Source: Candidatus Kapaibacterium sp. | GTDB taxonomy: Bacteria; Bacteroidota; Ignavibacteria; Kapaibacteriales; UBA2268 | Reading direction: 5' to 3' | DNA: 64,000 nt | NCBI GenBank assembly: GCA_023957315.1 | Contig: JAMLHE010000008.1 | Coordinates: forward strand, 100,038-164,037 | In this document: piece after piece, positions 1-9,240 of the stretch | Layout: each line of letters begins with the position of its first letter | Numbering within the stretch: position 1 is the stretch's first letter | Made by a program: the position numbers and the translations under genes | Notes under the pieces: model-generated | Told to the model about the DNA's origin: nothing | Seen by the model: only the letters and a program-made list of their open reading frames with translations | Databases searched by the model: none

Positions 1-407
1 TCTTTGCCTTGTGTTAGTCCCAAAGGAAATGTAATTGCGGCAGAGACAATTATCAATTGCCAACCCCAAAAATGCAATTTGCTTAGCAAGATGCTCCACA
101 TCGGAGCTTTGGCAAGTCGAGGTAATGAATAATAGACACCCATGAAAATTGCGTTACCGACAAATGCAAAAATTACTGCATTTGTATGCAAAGGGCGAAG
201 TCTTCCAAAGGAAATATAGGAAATTCCCAAATCTAAGAATGGGAAATATGCCGGAGCAAACATTTGAATTGCTATAATCAAGCCAACAAGGAAACCGACG
301 ATGCCCCAGATAATAGTTGCCCAAGCAAAATTTCGGACAATCACATTATCATAGCTGAAGGTTTCGAGGTCTTTGGGGTTAACTGAACCGGTAGAATCAA
401 TGCTCAT
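1..407 (-). CDS. ccoN: cbb3-type cytochrome c oxidase subunit I, N-terminal part
   Basis: This is the first ~135 residues of the heme-copper oxidase catalytic subunit; the rest lies beyond the left edge. The translation starts MSIDSTGSVNPKD, has a hydrophobic first helix (about residues 27-50), and then the RLRPLHTNAVIFAF motif that is characteristic of CcoN and holds the heme-ligand histidine of helix II. The start codon overlaps the ccoS stop (ATGA, 404-407), so the two are translationally coupled. In this phylum CcoN is often fused to CcoO, which cannot be seen here. The identification rests on motif and context and is firm. Confidence 0.9.
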   Translation of the reverse strand, partial: MSIDSTGSVNPKDLETFSYDNVIVRNFAWATIIWGIVGFLVGLIIAIQMFAPAYFPFLDLGISYISFGRLRPLHTNAVIFAFVGNAIFMGVYYSLPRLAKAPMWSILLSKLHFWGWQLIIVSAAITFPLGLTQGK

Positions 408-580
408 TCACCTACTCCATCTTTTAATTTTACATTATTATTGTTGTCATCATTTAAAATGCGTAGCGACGGAGTGTAAGTGTCATCAAATTGTTCGTTT
501 TTGACTGCCCATAGAAAGGATACCAAAAAAATTATGGCAACAAATAGTGAAGCGCTCATCAAAATTATTACAACTGACAT
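404..580 (-). CDS. ccoS: cbb3 oxidase maturation protein CcoS (58 aa)
   Basis: A 58-residue single-pass membrane protein reading MSVVIILMSASLFVAIIFLV, then SFLWAVKNEQFDDTYTPSLR. The hydrophobic helix followed by WAVKxxQFDDxxTP is the family signature of CcoS, which is needed for copper and heme insertion into cbb3 oxidase. Family members are about 50-70 aa, so the length is normal. It precedes and overlaps ccoN by 4 nt and follows ccoI after 156 nt. The Asn-rich tail (residues 44-49) is unremarkable. Confidence 0.9.
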   Translation of the reverse strand: MSVVIILMSASLFVAIIFLVSFLWAVKNEQFDDTYTPSLRILNDDNNNNVKLKDGVGE

Positions 581-736
581 TACAAACCTTTATAATTTTA
601 TACTTTCAAAAATCGTAATGCAAATACAATAAAGCACAATGCAAATTTTCAATTTTTAAATGTATCATTTTCAGATGAATTGTGCAATTTTGTTTTATAA
701 ATTTGTAACCAAAATGTAAAAATATTTTAGAAATGA

Positions 737-3154
737 CTAAGTCTTGCGAGATAATCTAAATTCCTTCAAATAAGAAGACCCAACAGTCAATGCTATTACA
801 CTTATCGAACTGACGGGCATCAAAATAGCTGCTATCAGGGGCGACAGAAGCCCTTGAACAGCAAAAAAGAAGCCGATGCTATGATAAACAAAGGACAAAA
901 TATAGCTCAACTTCACAGTGGTGACACCATTTTTGGCGAGAGCTAATAATTTTGTGAGTTTGGGGAGTTCATCAGCTATCAAAATAGCGTCAGAGCCCGG
1001 TGTAAAGTTTGAATGTTGCTCCGAAACTGCAATACCGACATCGCTTTGGTTCAAAGCTCCGGCATCGTTCAAACCATCACCAATCATAATCACCTTTTTG
1101 CCGGATTGCTGAAGCTTAGAGATATATTCCAATTTATCTGCGGGCAGCATATTGAATTGCATTTTAGCTTTGTCGGAAGTCAGGGTTTGCAGATAATTTC
1201 TCTCAGAATCATTATCGCCTGATAAAATATAAATTTCATGCTTTTTCAGAAGTTCGTCAAATAGTAACTTCAATCCCTGTCTGTACGATGAATTTATGGC
1301 AAAAAATCCTGAGAATGCGCCATTAAAAGCTACATAAACACGCGATTCGGCATTGAACTCGCCCGAATTGCCGCCTGATTCAGTATCAATTTTTATATTA
1401 TTTTCAATTAGCCAGGATTTGCTGCCGAGCAAAATCGAATTAGTTCCTACAAATGCCATCAGCCCTTTGCCTGATACTTCATCGTAATCATCAACTATGA
1501 CAGTTCCGCAATTTAGATGATTGTATATCATGTTGCTCAAAGGGTGAGTTGAGTTTTTGACTATAGATTTTATTGCGATTTGCTTGTCTTTATCAAGTGG
1601 TGAGCCGTTGAAGCTGATTTCCGACTTGTTAAGTTCAGTCAGTGTTCCGGTTTTATCAAATACAATTACATCAGCGGAACTCATGTATTCGACAATTTTG
1701 TCCGTTTTTAAGAACATTTTCCTCTTTCCGAGCAATCGCATGGTAGTGCCATATGAAAAGGGAATCGAAAGTGCTATTGCACACGGGCAAGCAATGATTA
1801 ATACAGCGGTAATCGAATTCATGGCGATAGTCATATCCTTGGGAATCCAATAAATAGCGGTAGCGATTGCAATCAATAGTACAATTGCAGTAAAATATTT
1901 CGCAGCAGTATTGGACAAATTTGAAATTGTTGATTCTTTCTGCTTTTCAAATAGTTTGGAATTCCAAAGTTCGGTCAAATAGCTACTCGAAAACTTCTTC
2001 ATCACTCGGATTTTGATTACGCTACCCTTGTGTTTGCCGCCGGCGTAAATCTTGTCACTTTTCATAGCAGTAATCGGTGATGATTCTCCTGTGACAAAAC
2101 TATAGTCAATCAATGCTGATTCACTTTCCAGAATTGAATCCGCAGGAATGAGCTCATCATGCCTTATAGACAGCAAATCACCCGGCACGATTTGATTGAC
2201 GGGTATTGGCACATCATTTTCCTTATCGGATTTAATTACCGAAAGAGGAAAATAGGATTTGAAATCGCGATTGAATGATAAATTGTGATAAGTTTTCTGT
2301 TGGAACAATTTCCCCAATAAGAGGAAAAAAACTAAACCTGTGAGCGAATCAATGAAACCCGAATCAGTTGTGAACAAAATATCGTAAACACTGCGTAAAA
2401 ATAGCACCAAAATCCCCAAACTCAAAGGTACATCAATATTTACAGTTTTCATCTTCAATCCGTGCCAAGCGCCCTTGAAATAATCGCTGGCGGCATACAT
2501 AACCGGAATACTCAGCAAAATCGAGATGTAGCCCATGTATGTGCGAATATCGCTTTGGATAGTTCCACCGGATAAATATTCCGGAATTGCCATCAACATG
2601 ATATTTCCAAAAGCAAAGCCCGCAATTCCCAATTTGATATATAATGACCTGTTGTGAGCAATCTTTCGGGGTTGTTCGATATCCGATAGATTCAAAGTTG
2701 GGCGATAGCCTAATAATGTGAGCAATTCAACAATCTTGCGAAGTGAAGTTTTTTGGTTATCAAATGTGATGCTGACTTCTTTCCGCAAGAAATTCACTTT
2801 CGATTCGAGCACACCATTTTCCAGAAGGTGAATGTTTTCAATCAGGTACAAACAGGCACTGCAATAGATTTGAGGCAGATAGAAAATTACTTTGGAGCGA
2901 TTTTCGATATTATATTTCAATAGTTTTTCGACAATTGAATTGTCATCGAGGAATGAAAACTCATCTTTATCAAATTTTGATTTTGAATCCGAACCAATTC
3001 GTGCTTCCTCGTAAATTTTTGTCAAATCATTGTCGGACAGCAGAATGTGAACAGTTTTGCAACCGTTGCAGCAAAAGTATTTATTGTCGATTCTAATAGT
3101 GTCGTCCGGACAAACGTCCCCACAATGAAAGCAAATCAATTCATCAGGCTTCAT
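737..3154 (-). CDS. ccoI: Copper-translocating P1B-type ATPase (CcoI/FixI type)
   Basis: An 805-aa heavy-metal ATPase that supplies copper for cbb3 oxidase assembly. The N-terminus has a Cys-rich metal-binding module (C8, C11, C15, C28, C29, C32), then an HMA-like domain with CSAC at 98-101. Core motifs are TGES (355-358), CPC in the transport helix (456-458), DKTGTLT with the phosphorylated Asp at 500, HP (537-538) and GDGLNDAG near the C-terminus. The N-terminal cysteine module and adjacency to ccoS/ccoN favour CcoI over a general CopA exporter. It overlaps the upstream glmM stop by 4 nt, an unexpected operon partner. Confidence 0.9.
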   Translation of the reverse strand: MKPDELICFHCGDVCPDDTIRIDNKYFCCNGCKTVHILLSDNDLTKIYEEARIGSDSKSKFDKDEFSFLDDNSIVEKLLKYNIENRSKVIFYLPQIYCSACLYLIENIHLLENGVLESKVNFLRKEVSITFDNQKTSLRKIVELLTLLGYRPTLNLSDIEQPRKIAHNRSLYIKLGIAGFAFGNIMLMAIPEYLSGGTIQSDIRTYMGYISILLSIPVMYAASDYFKGAWHGLKMKTVNIDVPLSLGILVLFLRSVYDILFTTDSGFIDSLTGLVFFLLLGKLFQQKTYHNLSFNRDFKSYFPLSVIKSDKENDVPIPVNQIVPGDLLSIRHDELIPADSILESESALIDYSFVTGESSPITAMKSDKIYAGGKHKGSVIKIRVMKKFSSSYLTELWNSKLFEKQKESTISNLSNTAAKYFTAIVLLIAIATAIYWIPKDMTIAMNSITAVLIIACPCAIALSIPFSYGTTMRLLGKRKMFLKTDKIVEYMSSADVIVFDKTGTLTELNKSEISFNGSPLDKDKQIAIKSIVKNSTHPLSNMIYNHLNCGTVIVDDYDEVSGKGLMAFVGTNSILLGSKSWLIENNIKIDTESGGNSGEFNAESRVYVAFNGAFSGFFAINSSYRQGLKLLFDELLKKHEIYILSGDNDSERNYLQTLTSDKAKMQFNMLPADKLEYISKLQQSGKKVIMIGDGLNDAGALNQSDVGIAVSEQHSNFTPGSDAILIADELPKLTKLLALAKNGVTTVKLSYILSFVYHSIGFFFAVQGLLSPLIAAILMPVSSISVIALTVGSSYLKEFRLSRKT

Positions 3155-4515
3155 TTGGTATCCGCAATGATGCTTTTGATTTTGTCAATCGTTTCATCAA
3201 TATTTGAATTATTCAATTTTTCGTAAATCAGCCGGATAATAGGCTCCGTGTTGGACTTGCGGATATGAATCCAAAAGCCGTCCGAATCAATTCTCAGTCC
3301 ATCTTCCAAATTGACATTTTCAGAAGAAATTTCTTGAATTATTCGAGATTTCAAATTTTCAAAATTTCCAGCGAAATCAAATTTCAATTTGTTCATTTCG
3401 TAGTTGGGGAAGTCGTTTGACAATTCGGATAACGAGCGATTTGATTGAGCCATTAAGCCCAAAATCAAGCAAATTCCAACAAGGGAATCACGTCCGTAAT
3501 GGCAATTGGGCAAAATTACACCACCACTACCTTCCCCACCGATGATTGCACCAATTTCTTTCATTTTACTGACGACGTTGATTTCACCCACGGGGCATCG
3601 TGCAACAATCCCCCCGAATTGACGTGCAGCCCATTCGGAATATGATGATGTCGAAAGATTGACAACTGCAATTTTCTTCGCTTCGGCAATCGAGCTACTC
3701 ATCACAGATTGAATCGCCAATGCAATTGTCTTTTCCTCGCTTACGCAGGTGCCGCTTTCGTCCACAAGGACTAATCTATCAGCATCGGGGTCAACAGCAA
3801 AACCTACATCAGCACCCACTTCGGCTACTTTAGATGAAAGCTCAGTCAAATATTGAGGCAGCGGTTCCGGAACATGAGGAAATTCTCCGTTGCCTTCGCA
3901 ATTGATAGCGATTACTTCGCAGCCAAGATATTCCAACAGTTTCGGGATGATAACACTGCCAGAAGCGTTTACTGCGTCAACGACCACTTTAAATTTGCGT
4001 GATTTGATAATTTCCAATCGTTCAGCGATGAAATCGCTATTTGTGACTGATTTGATATGGAAGTCAATCGGTTCAATTTCGGAGAATTTTATTTCAGCAT
4101 GATTTTCAAAATCACATTCAACCACACCCGAATCAACTATATCCCATACTTTTTGATTTTCAGCTTCATTTAAAAAAACACCGCTTGAATTCAAAAATTT
4201 CAATCCGTTCCATTGTTCGGGATTATGCGATGCTGTGATAACAATTCCTGCGTCATAATCGAATTTTTCGACCATTAATTGGACTGTCGGAGTTGGGACA
4301 ATGCCCAGAATATCGCATTCTACGCCGATTGAAGAAAGAGTAGAAGAAAGGATTTTTTCTATCCAATCGCCTGAGGGTCTGCCGTCTCTGCCGACCGCAA
4401 TTTTTTTTGAATTTGTTGCTTTGGCGAATGCCGCAACATATTGTTTGACCATCTCGGGAGTCATATCATCTCCCAAAGTTGCTCGGATTCCTGAAATTGA
4501 CCTTACAAAAGACAT
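3151..4515 (-). CDS. glmM: Phosphoglucosamine mutase / phosphohexomutase
   Basis: A 454-aa alpha-D-phosphohexomutase, most likely GlmM, which converts glucosamine-6-phosphate to glucosamine-1-phosphate for UDP-GlcNAc and peptidoglycan synthesis. Visible motifs: the phosphoserine loop TASHNP (Ser 96), the metal loop DPDADRL, the sugar-binding GEGSGG and the C-terminal phosphate-binding RKSNTEPIIR. The four domains and length are normal. Sugar specificity (GlmM versus phosphomannomutase) cannot be settled from motifs alone; other murein genes in the window support GlmM. It is the first gene of a leftward unit leading into ccoI and has a candidate promoter at 4552-4559. Confidence 0.85.
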   Translation of the reverse strand: MSFVRSISGIRATLGDDMTPEMVKQYVAAFAKATNSKKIAVGRDGRPSGDWIEKILSSTLSSIGVECDILGIVPTPTVQLMVEKFDYDAGIVITASHNPEQWNGLKFLNSSGVFLNEAENQKVWDIVDSGVVECDFENHAEIKFSEIEPIDFHIKSVTNSDFIAERLEIIKSRKFKVVVDAVNASGSVIIPKLLEYLGCEVIAINCEGNGEFPHVPEPLPQYLTELSSKVAEVGADVGFAVDPDADRLVLVDESGTCVSEEKTIALAIQSVMSSSIAEAKKIAVVNLSTSSYSEWAARQFGGIVARCPVGEINVVSKMKEIGAIIGGEGSGGVILPNCHYGRDSLVGICLILGLMAQSNRSLSELSNDFPNYEMNKLKFDFAGNFENLKSRIIQEISSENVNLEDGLRIDSDGFWIHIRKSNTEPIIRLIYEKLNNSNIDETIDKIKSIIADTK

Positions 4516-4551
4516 TTTATACTTTTTTGAATTTTCAAATTTTGACTGTCA

Positions 4552-4559
4552 CAAATATA
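4552..4559 (-). promoter_or_regulatory. Candidate -7 box of glmM promoter (TATATTTG)
   Basis: On the minus strand TATATTTG matches the Bacteroidota -7 consensus TAnnTTTG, about 37 nt upstream of the glmM start. A TTG lies 16 nt further upstream, slightly closer than the usual spacing. Pattern match only. Confidence 0.45.
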
Positions 4560-4647
4560 TTGATTTTGAGCGTGACAATGAAGAAGGTAAAATAATGAGT
4601 TGTTTTAGTAGTTAATAATAATTATTAAAATCAACGACTCAAATTAG

Positions 4648-5091
4648 ATGAAAAAGATACTCGAATCAGGAATACCGACTACAATTGCAAGAATTATCGT
4701 AGGTTACATTTTTTTGTCATACGGAATCGGCAAGATTGCCAATCCTACGCTTTTTGTCTCCGAAATTGCGAATTATGATTTGGTTCCGAACTTTTCGCTG
4801 AACATGATTGCAATGATATTGCCTTGGGTCGAAACCATTTGCGGGGTACTGCTCATCACAGGTGTAAAAGTAAAAGCAAATTCATATATCACAGCATCAA
4901 TGATGTTTGTATTTGTATTTGCCGTAATTGCGGCTATGGCGCGCGGACTTGACATCAATTGTGGGTGTTCGAGTACAAATCCGCAAAAAGTTGGATTTCC
5001 GAAGTTGATTGAAAATTTGGCTCTTTTAGCGATTTCAATTTTCAATATATATTTTCCAAAAAGCAGATTTTCATTAGATAAGTTTGAATAA
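4648..5091 (+). CDS. DoxX/MauE-family membrane protein
   Basis: A 147-aa integral membrane protein with about four helices. It has the DoxX-type start (ARIIVGYIFLSYGIGKI) and a Cys-containing loop DINCGCSS near residue 108, typical of MauE-like members whose neighbours are often thiol-disulfide proteins. The substrate is unknown. It is transcribed divergently from glmM and followed 14 nt later by comF. MauE/DoxX family assignment is fairly sure; the function is not. Confidence 0.75.
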   Translation: MKKILESGIPTTIARIIVGYIFLSYGIGKIANPTLFVSEIANYDLVPNFSLNMIAMILPWVETICGVLLITGVKVKANSYITASMMFVFVFAVIAAMARGLDINCGCSSTNPQKVGFPKLIENLALLAISIFNIYFPKSRFSLDKFE

Positions 5092-5105
5092 AATAAGAGT
5101 GGTAA

Positions 5106-5819
5106 TTGATAAATACTACGTTTATAAAGGCAATCCGAGACAATCTCTTTGATTTTGTCGCTCCCGAGCATTGTGCCATTTGTAATAAACACATCAAGCC
5201 ACATTCTGCTCAATTCAAAATGCTTTGCAACGCTTGCCTCAACTCTATACCTTATGCCCCATCACCCAATATAATTCGCAATCGTTTTTTTGAGCATTTC
5301 AGCGAAGATAAGGTGGCAATTGATGGCGCTACTGCACTTATTTCTCTGAAGGAGAATGCTCAGTATTTGGAAGCTATTCACAAATTCAAATACGCAGGAT
5401 TGTCGCTATTGGCTTATGAATACGGAAAGCTCTTGGGAAGGAGAATGCAAATTGACGGCATGACCGATTACGACTATATCATTCCCGTGCCCATCCACAA
5501 AGTAAAATATCGCGAACGCGGCTATAACCAATCATATCACATATCTTTAGGATTGCTTGAATTAGTAGCGGGTGAAATGTCTGATGATTTCGTCAAAAGG
5601 AATCAATATACTATAACTCAAACTGCACTCAGTAAAGAGCAACGAAAACGCAATGTTGGGAATATATTTGAACTAAACAAAGAATTCGACCCCAAAGGGA
5701 GCCGAATTCTTTTAGTTGATGATGTTCTGACTACGGGTTCGACAATTAACTCACTTGCAAAAAGCCTCAAATCGGCTGGTGCCGAGCGTTGCGATTGTGC
5801 AACTTTAGCAATTGCCTAA
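5106..5819 (+). CDS. comF: ComF-family phosphoribosyltransferase-like protein
   Basis: A 237-aa ComF protein, linked in other bacteria to uptake of transforming DNA. It has an N-terminal zinc-finger-like region (CAIC at about 25-28 and CNAC further on) and a C-terminal PRTase fold with the PRPP-loop motif ILLVDDVLTTGST. Translation most likely begins at a TTG (5106), preceded by an AAGAGTGG-like ribosome site. It converges with the surA-like gene and the two 3' ends overlap by 4 nt. Confidence 0.88.
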   Translation: MINTTFIKAIRDNLFDFVAPEHCAICNKHIKPHSAQFKMLCNACLNSIPYAPSPNIIRNRFFEHFSEDKVAIDGATALISLKENAQYLEAIHKFKYAGLSLLAYEYGKLLGRRMQIDGMTDYDYIIPVPIHKVKYRERGYNQSYHISLGLLELVAGEMSDDFVKRNQYTITQTALSKEQRKRNVGNIFELNKEFDPKGSRILLVDDVLTTGSTINSLAKSLKSAGAERCDCATLAIA

Positions 5820-7111
5820 TAATCGCTGACTATTTCCCAGTGCATATCTTTGCGTAGATTTTGGAGGAATTCAGAATATAATTTTCGCTTTTTGCTTTCA
5901 ATAGCATATTGTTCGATTTCGTTAAAATCATCTTTCAAATTTGCTTTGTGAACCACATGGAATTTCTTTTTGTAAATTATGTGATACGACTCTTTTGATG
6001 GGTCTGATACATATAGCATAGGTTCGCTCAAACCACCGTCAGGGAGTGCAGTTACAATCGAACGGAGTTTATCGGGGATATCTTCATAAGGCAATTTGCC
6101 GAGAAAACCACCAAAACCGCGACTGTCCTTGTCATCTGAATGTAATTTGGCTAACTCTTCGAAATCGGAACCGCTTTCGACTTTTTTCTTCAAATCATTC
6201 AAAAAGTCAATAGCTCTTTGCTTATCTTCGCTTGATTGTGCAAATTTAAGTAAGATATGGCGCGTTTTTACAGCATCGGTACGCTTATCAAGCGTTTGGA
6301 TAATGTGAAAACCAAAAGGAGTCTCAATAGGTAAAGAAATTTCATTGACTGCTAATCTGAAAGCTGCCTGTTCAAATTCAGGAAATAATTTGCCACGTTC
6401 GAACCAACCAAGCTCACCACCGTCTTGGGAAGTGCCCGGATCACCGCTGTAACGTTTAGCAAAATCTGCGAAATCTGCACCATTCAAGAGTGAATCACGC
6501 AATTTGATTGCGAATTCAAATGAGGTTTTCTTAGTGTCATCATCCGATTTGACATTCTTTACAATATGATATAATTCATAAGCAGCCGGCATTTCCGGGA
6601 TTGAATCACTATTATTGGCATAAAAATCTTGGACTTCTTTTTGAGATACTTTCACGTCGCTAAACTTAACAGACAATAAATTTTGTACCAACAAGCTTTG
6701 GCGAATCTTCTCTTTGATTTCATTTTTGATTCTGGGTATAGACATACCATAAACTTGCTCTACACGCTGCTCGGAGCCAAATCTTCGGACTTCCGTCTGG
6801 AGATGCATTTCCATCCTTTGCGTAACTTCCTCGTCGGAAATAACGATTGAATCTTGCTTGGCTTTATAAACCATTAGGAATTGGTCTATCAGCCCATCAA
6901 GAATTTGCTTTCTGAGTGCTTTATCGTTGACGTCAAGATTCTTGTCATACTGCATAAGAGCGCCAATCTGACCGTCAATGTCGGATTTCATCACAACATC
7001 ATCACCAACTATGGCGACGATACGGTCAAGGCTTTCGCCTGCTTTGGGTTGGGCGTTAGCGACATTCATCATCAACGTCAGAAAAACAATGTTTAGGACA
7101 ATTAATCTCAT
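5816..7111 (-). CDS. SurA-like periplasmic peptidyl-prolyl isomerase
   Basis: A 431-aa exported chaperone with signal peptide MRLIVLNIVFLTLMMNVANA, a SurA N-terminal helical domain (about 25-170) and two parvulin (PpiC) domains. The first has ELYHIVKNVK and GGELGWFERG; the second has TRHILLKF and GGFLGKLP. The order matches E. coli SurA (428 aa), which folds outer-membrane proteins. The gene starts 4 nt inside the end of the next PpiC gene, so the two chaperones are probably co-translated. Whether both parvulin domains are active cannot be judged. Confidence 0.88.
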   Translation of the reverse strand: MRLIVLNIVFLTLMMNVANAQPKAGESLDRIVAIVGDDVVMKSDIDGQIGALMQYDKNLDVNDKALRKQILDGLIDQFLMVYKAKQDSIVISDEEVTQRMEMHLQTEVRRFGSEQRVEQVYGMSIPRIKNEIKEKIRQSLLVQNLLSVKFSDVKVSQKEVQDFYANNSDSIPEMPAAYELYHIVKNVKSDDDTKKTSFEFAIKLRDSLLNGADFADFAKRYSGDPGTSQDGGELGWFERGKLFPEFEQAAFRLAVNEISLPIETPFGFHIIQTLDKRTDAVKTRHILLKFAQSSEDKQRAIDFLNDLKKKVESGSDFEELAKLHSDDKDSRGFGGFLGKLPYEDIPDKLRSIVTALPDGGLSEPMLYVSDPSKESYHIIYKKKFHVVHKANLKDDFNEIEQYAIESKKRKLYSEFLQNLRKDMHWEIVSDY

Positions 7112-9147
7112 TTTCCGCTTTTATATTGGTTTATTACTTCTTCAATTACTTTGTCGTGAATTTTTACGTTGAATTTCTTACTAAGCTTTGCTAACCATTC
7201 AGAGTTCAGATTTTTTTGGCGAATCTCTTGAATTCTTGGAGCGAATCTGCTTTTGGCTTCTTCGAATGTCATTTGACGTGGCAGAAATACTTCATTAACT
7301 TTCACTATCGAATAACCGCGTTCATTCTGGAATGGTGGAATTAAACCACCTGATTGAACGTTCAACTCATTTGCTTTTTGAGCAAATAGATTGTTAGCGG
7401 TTGTCACTATTCCCCAATTTCCATTTCTTTCTCTATAACCGGCTCTTTGGGTTTCGACACTTGCAATTTGCCCGAAATCTTCCCCGCTTTTAGCCCTTTG
7501 ATAAATAGCATTAGCATCATCTTCTTTCATCACGTAAATTTCAGATATGTCGTAGGAAAGGTCTGTGAAATAATTGGTTTTTGTCGAATCATAATAAGCA
7601 CGTGCTAATGCCAAATCTTCGCTGTTTAATTTATCCCAAACTTCAATAGCTTCAACTTTAAAAAGCATAATTCCATCACGAAATTCTTTCATCAGTGAAG
7701 CAAATTCGGGGTAATCTTTCTCAAGATTTTTGGTAGCTTCGTCAAATGCAGCATTGTCGGCTTTATAGACTATCGCTTTCCTGATTCCGGCTTCATTTAG
7801 TGCAGCGCCACGCATCGAACCGTCATTGTTCAATATATAAATAAAATCAGCAACCGTTGTCTTCTTTTTCAAAATCTCATATAAAGTCTTTTTTTGAATA
7901 TTTTGCGGTATATTCTTGTCCCATTCACGTTCCATATTGGTCTTGTTTGTATCAAGATAATTGAGCATTTCAATTAGAACGTCATCATATAACTTATAAC
8001 CATAAGCTAATTTGAGTGAATCCATCAAATCATTTTTATCGGGTGTGTAGTACAAAGTTTTGTACAAATTTTTCAAACCGTCAATTTCGGCTTCAAATAT
8101 TGGCTCTATTGCATCTTCAAGATAAATAATATGATAACCGAAAGCAGTTTTGACAGGTTCTGAAATTTCGCCTTTTTTCATTTTGTAAACTGCATTCTCG
8201 AATTCGGCAACTAATGGCAATTCACTTTCTTGCAATCCTGTAGAACGTGAATAGTAACCACCCAAATCACCGCCTTTTTCGGCAGAAGCAATATCATCAG
8301 AATTTTCTAAAACCAATTTGTCGAAATCGGCACCTTTTTGAAGCAATTTATAAAGGCTGTCTGCTTTTTTGCGAGCTTCTTCATCAGTTCGATTATCATT
8401 GACTGTAATTAAAAGATGACGTGGTTTGGTGATGATTCTATCAGCAACATCGAAAACTTTTATAAAGAAATAACCGAAATCTGTTACAACAGGTTCGGGA
8501 TATACCTGACCTTTGCCGGTTTTGTAAATTGCATTTTCGATTGGACGTTGAACCTTGCCCGAAGTGACATAATTTTGGATTAATCCGCCTAAGTTACCAG
8601 TTCTTTTATCGTCTGAATAAGTTTTGGCTAATTCTTCAAAACTTTCTCCGGCTCTTAGTTTTTGGGTTACTATTTCCACTTTTCTCTCTGGAGTTAGAGT
8701 TTGGGTGTCATCCTCGGGGATATGTCTGATAAGAATAATTCCCACTTGATATTCCTTTTTTCTCATTTCAAGAAATCGGTCTATGGCAGGATTGATAAGC
8801 ATTTGGTCATAATAGAATGATTCAGCTAATATTTTGCGGTTTTGGTTGATGTCTGCCACAACTGAAGAATCTTTGTCGAAGCCACGACTGTATGCATCGT
8901 TTACTTTGAGTCTGAAACCGGTGTATAAATTCAGGAAATCCATAACACTATCACGACCGGAATCGAAAATCGGTTTATCGCTACGGTTAATGCTTTTGCG
9001 GTATGCTTTGTCTATATCGAAGGCACTGAGCTTTTCTTTGCCTACTTCGGCAACTATTCGGCTTTTTAAATATGCTTCATTCGGAGATGATAGAATGGCT
9101 TGAAATGTTAGAAAAAAAACTGTTGTCAGTAAAAAAGTAAATTTCAT
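7108..9147 (-). CDS. Large periplasmic PpiC-type isomerase with three parvulin-like domains
   Basis: About 679 aa if the ATG at 9147 is used; this start gives a clean signal peptide MKFTFLLTTVFFLTFQAILS, whereas the upstream in-frame ATG at 9177 would put polar residues before it. Three parvulin-like segments are visible: about residues 130-230 (GNLGGLIQNYV), 235-345 (GGDLGGYYSRS) and a more divergent one at about 540-625 (GNWGIVTTANN). Probably an outer-membrane protein folding factor working with the adjacent SurA-like protein. The helical region between domains 2 and 3 is unassigned. Confidence 0.8.
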   Translation of the reverse strand: MKFTFLLTTVFFLTFQAILSSPNEAYLKSRIVAEVGKEKLSAFDIDKAYRKSINRSDKPIFDSGRDSVMDFLNLYTGFRLKVNDAYSRGFDKDSSVVADINQNRKILAESFYYDQMLINPAIDRFLEMRKKEYQVGIILIRHIPEDDTQTLTPERKVEIVTQKLRAGESFEELAKTYSDDKRTGNLGGLIQNYVTSGKVQRPIENAIYKTGKGQVYPEPVVTDFGYFFIKVFDVADRIITKPRHLLITVNDNRTDEEARKKADSLYKLLQKGADFDKLVLENSDDIASAEKGGDLGGYYSRSTGLQESELPLVAEFENAVYKMKKGEISEPVKTAFGYHIIYLEDAIEPIFEAEIDGLKNLYKTLYYTPDKNDLMDSLKLAYGYKLYDDVLIEMLNYLDTNKTNMEREWDKNIPQNIQKKTLYEILKKKTTVADFIYILNNDGSMRGAALNEAGIRKAIVYKADNAAFDEATKNLEKDYPEFASLMKEFRDGIMLFKVEAIEVWDKLNSEDLALARAYYDSTKTNYFTDLSYDISEIYVMKEDDANAIYQRAKSGEDFGQIASVETQRAGYRERNGNWGIVTTANNLFAQKANELNVQSGGLIPPFQNERGYSIVKVNEVFLPRQMTFEEAKSRFAPRIQEIRQKNLNSEWLAKLSKKFNVKIHDKVIEEVINQYKSGK

Positions 9148-9240
9148 GATATAATTTATGTTAAGTTGAACATACATATTGACAATAAGACAAAAAAAAC
9201 AAATTGTTATTTCACATAAGACGAATAAAATTGTAAGACG

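Noticed and set aside
9148..9177. Upstream ATG for the large PpiC protein
   Set aside because: It would put ten mostly polar residues ahead of a good signal peptide.
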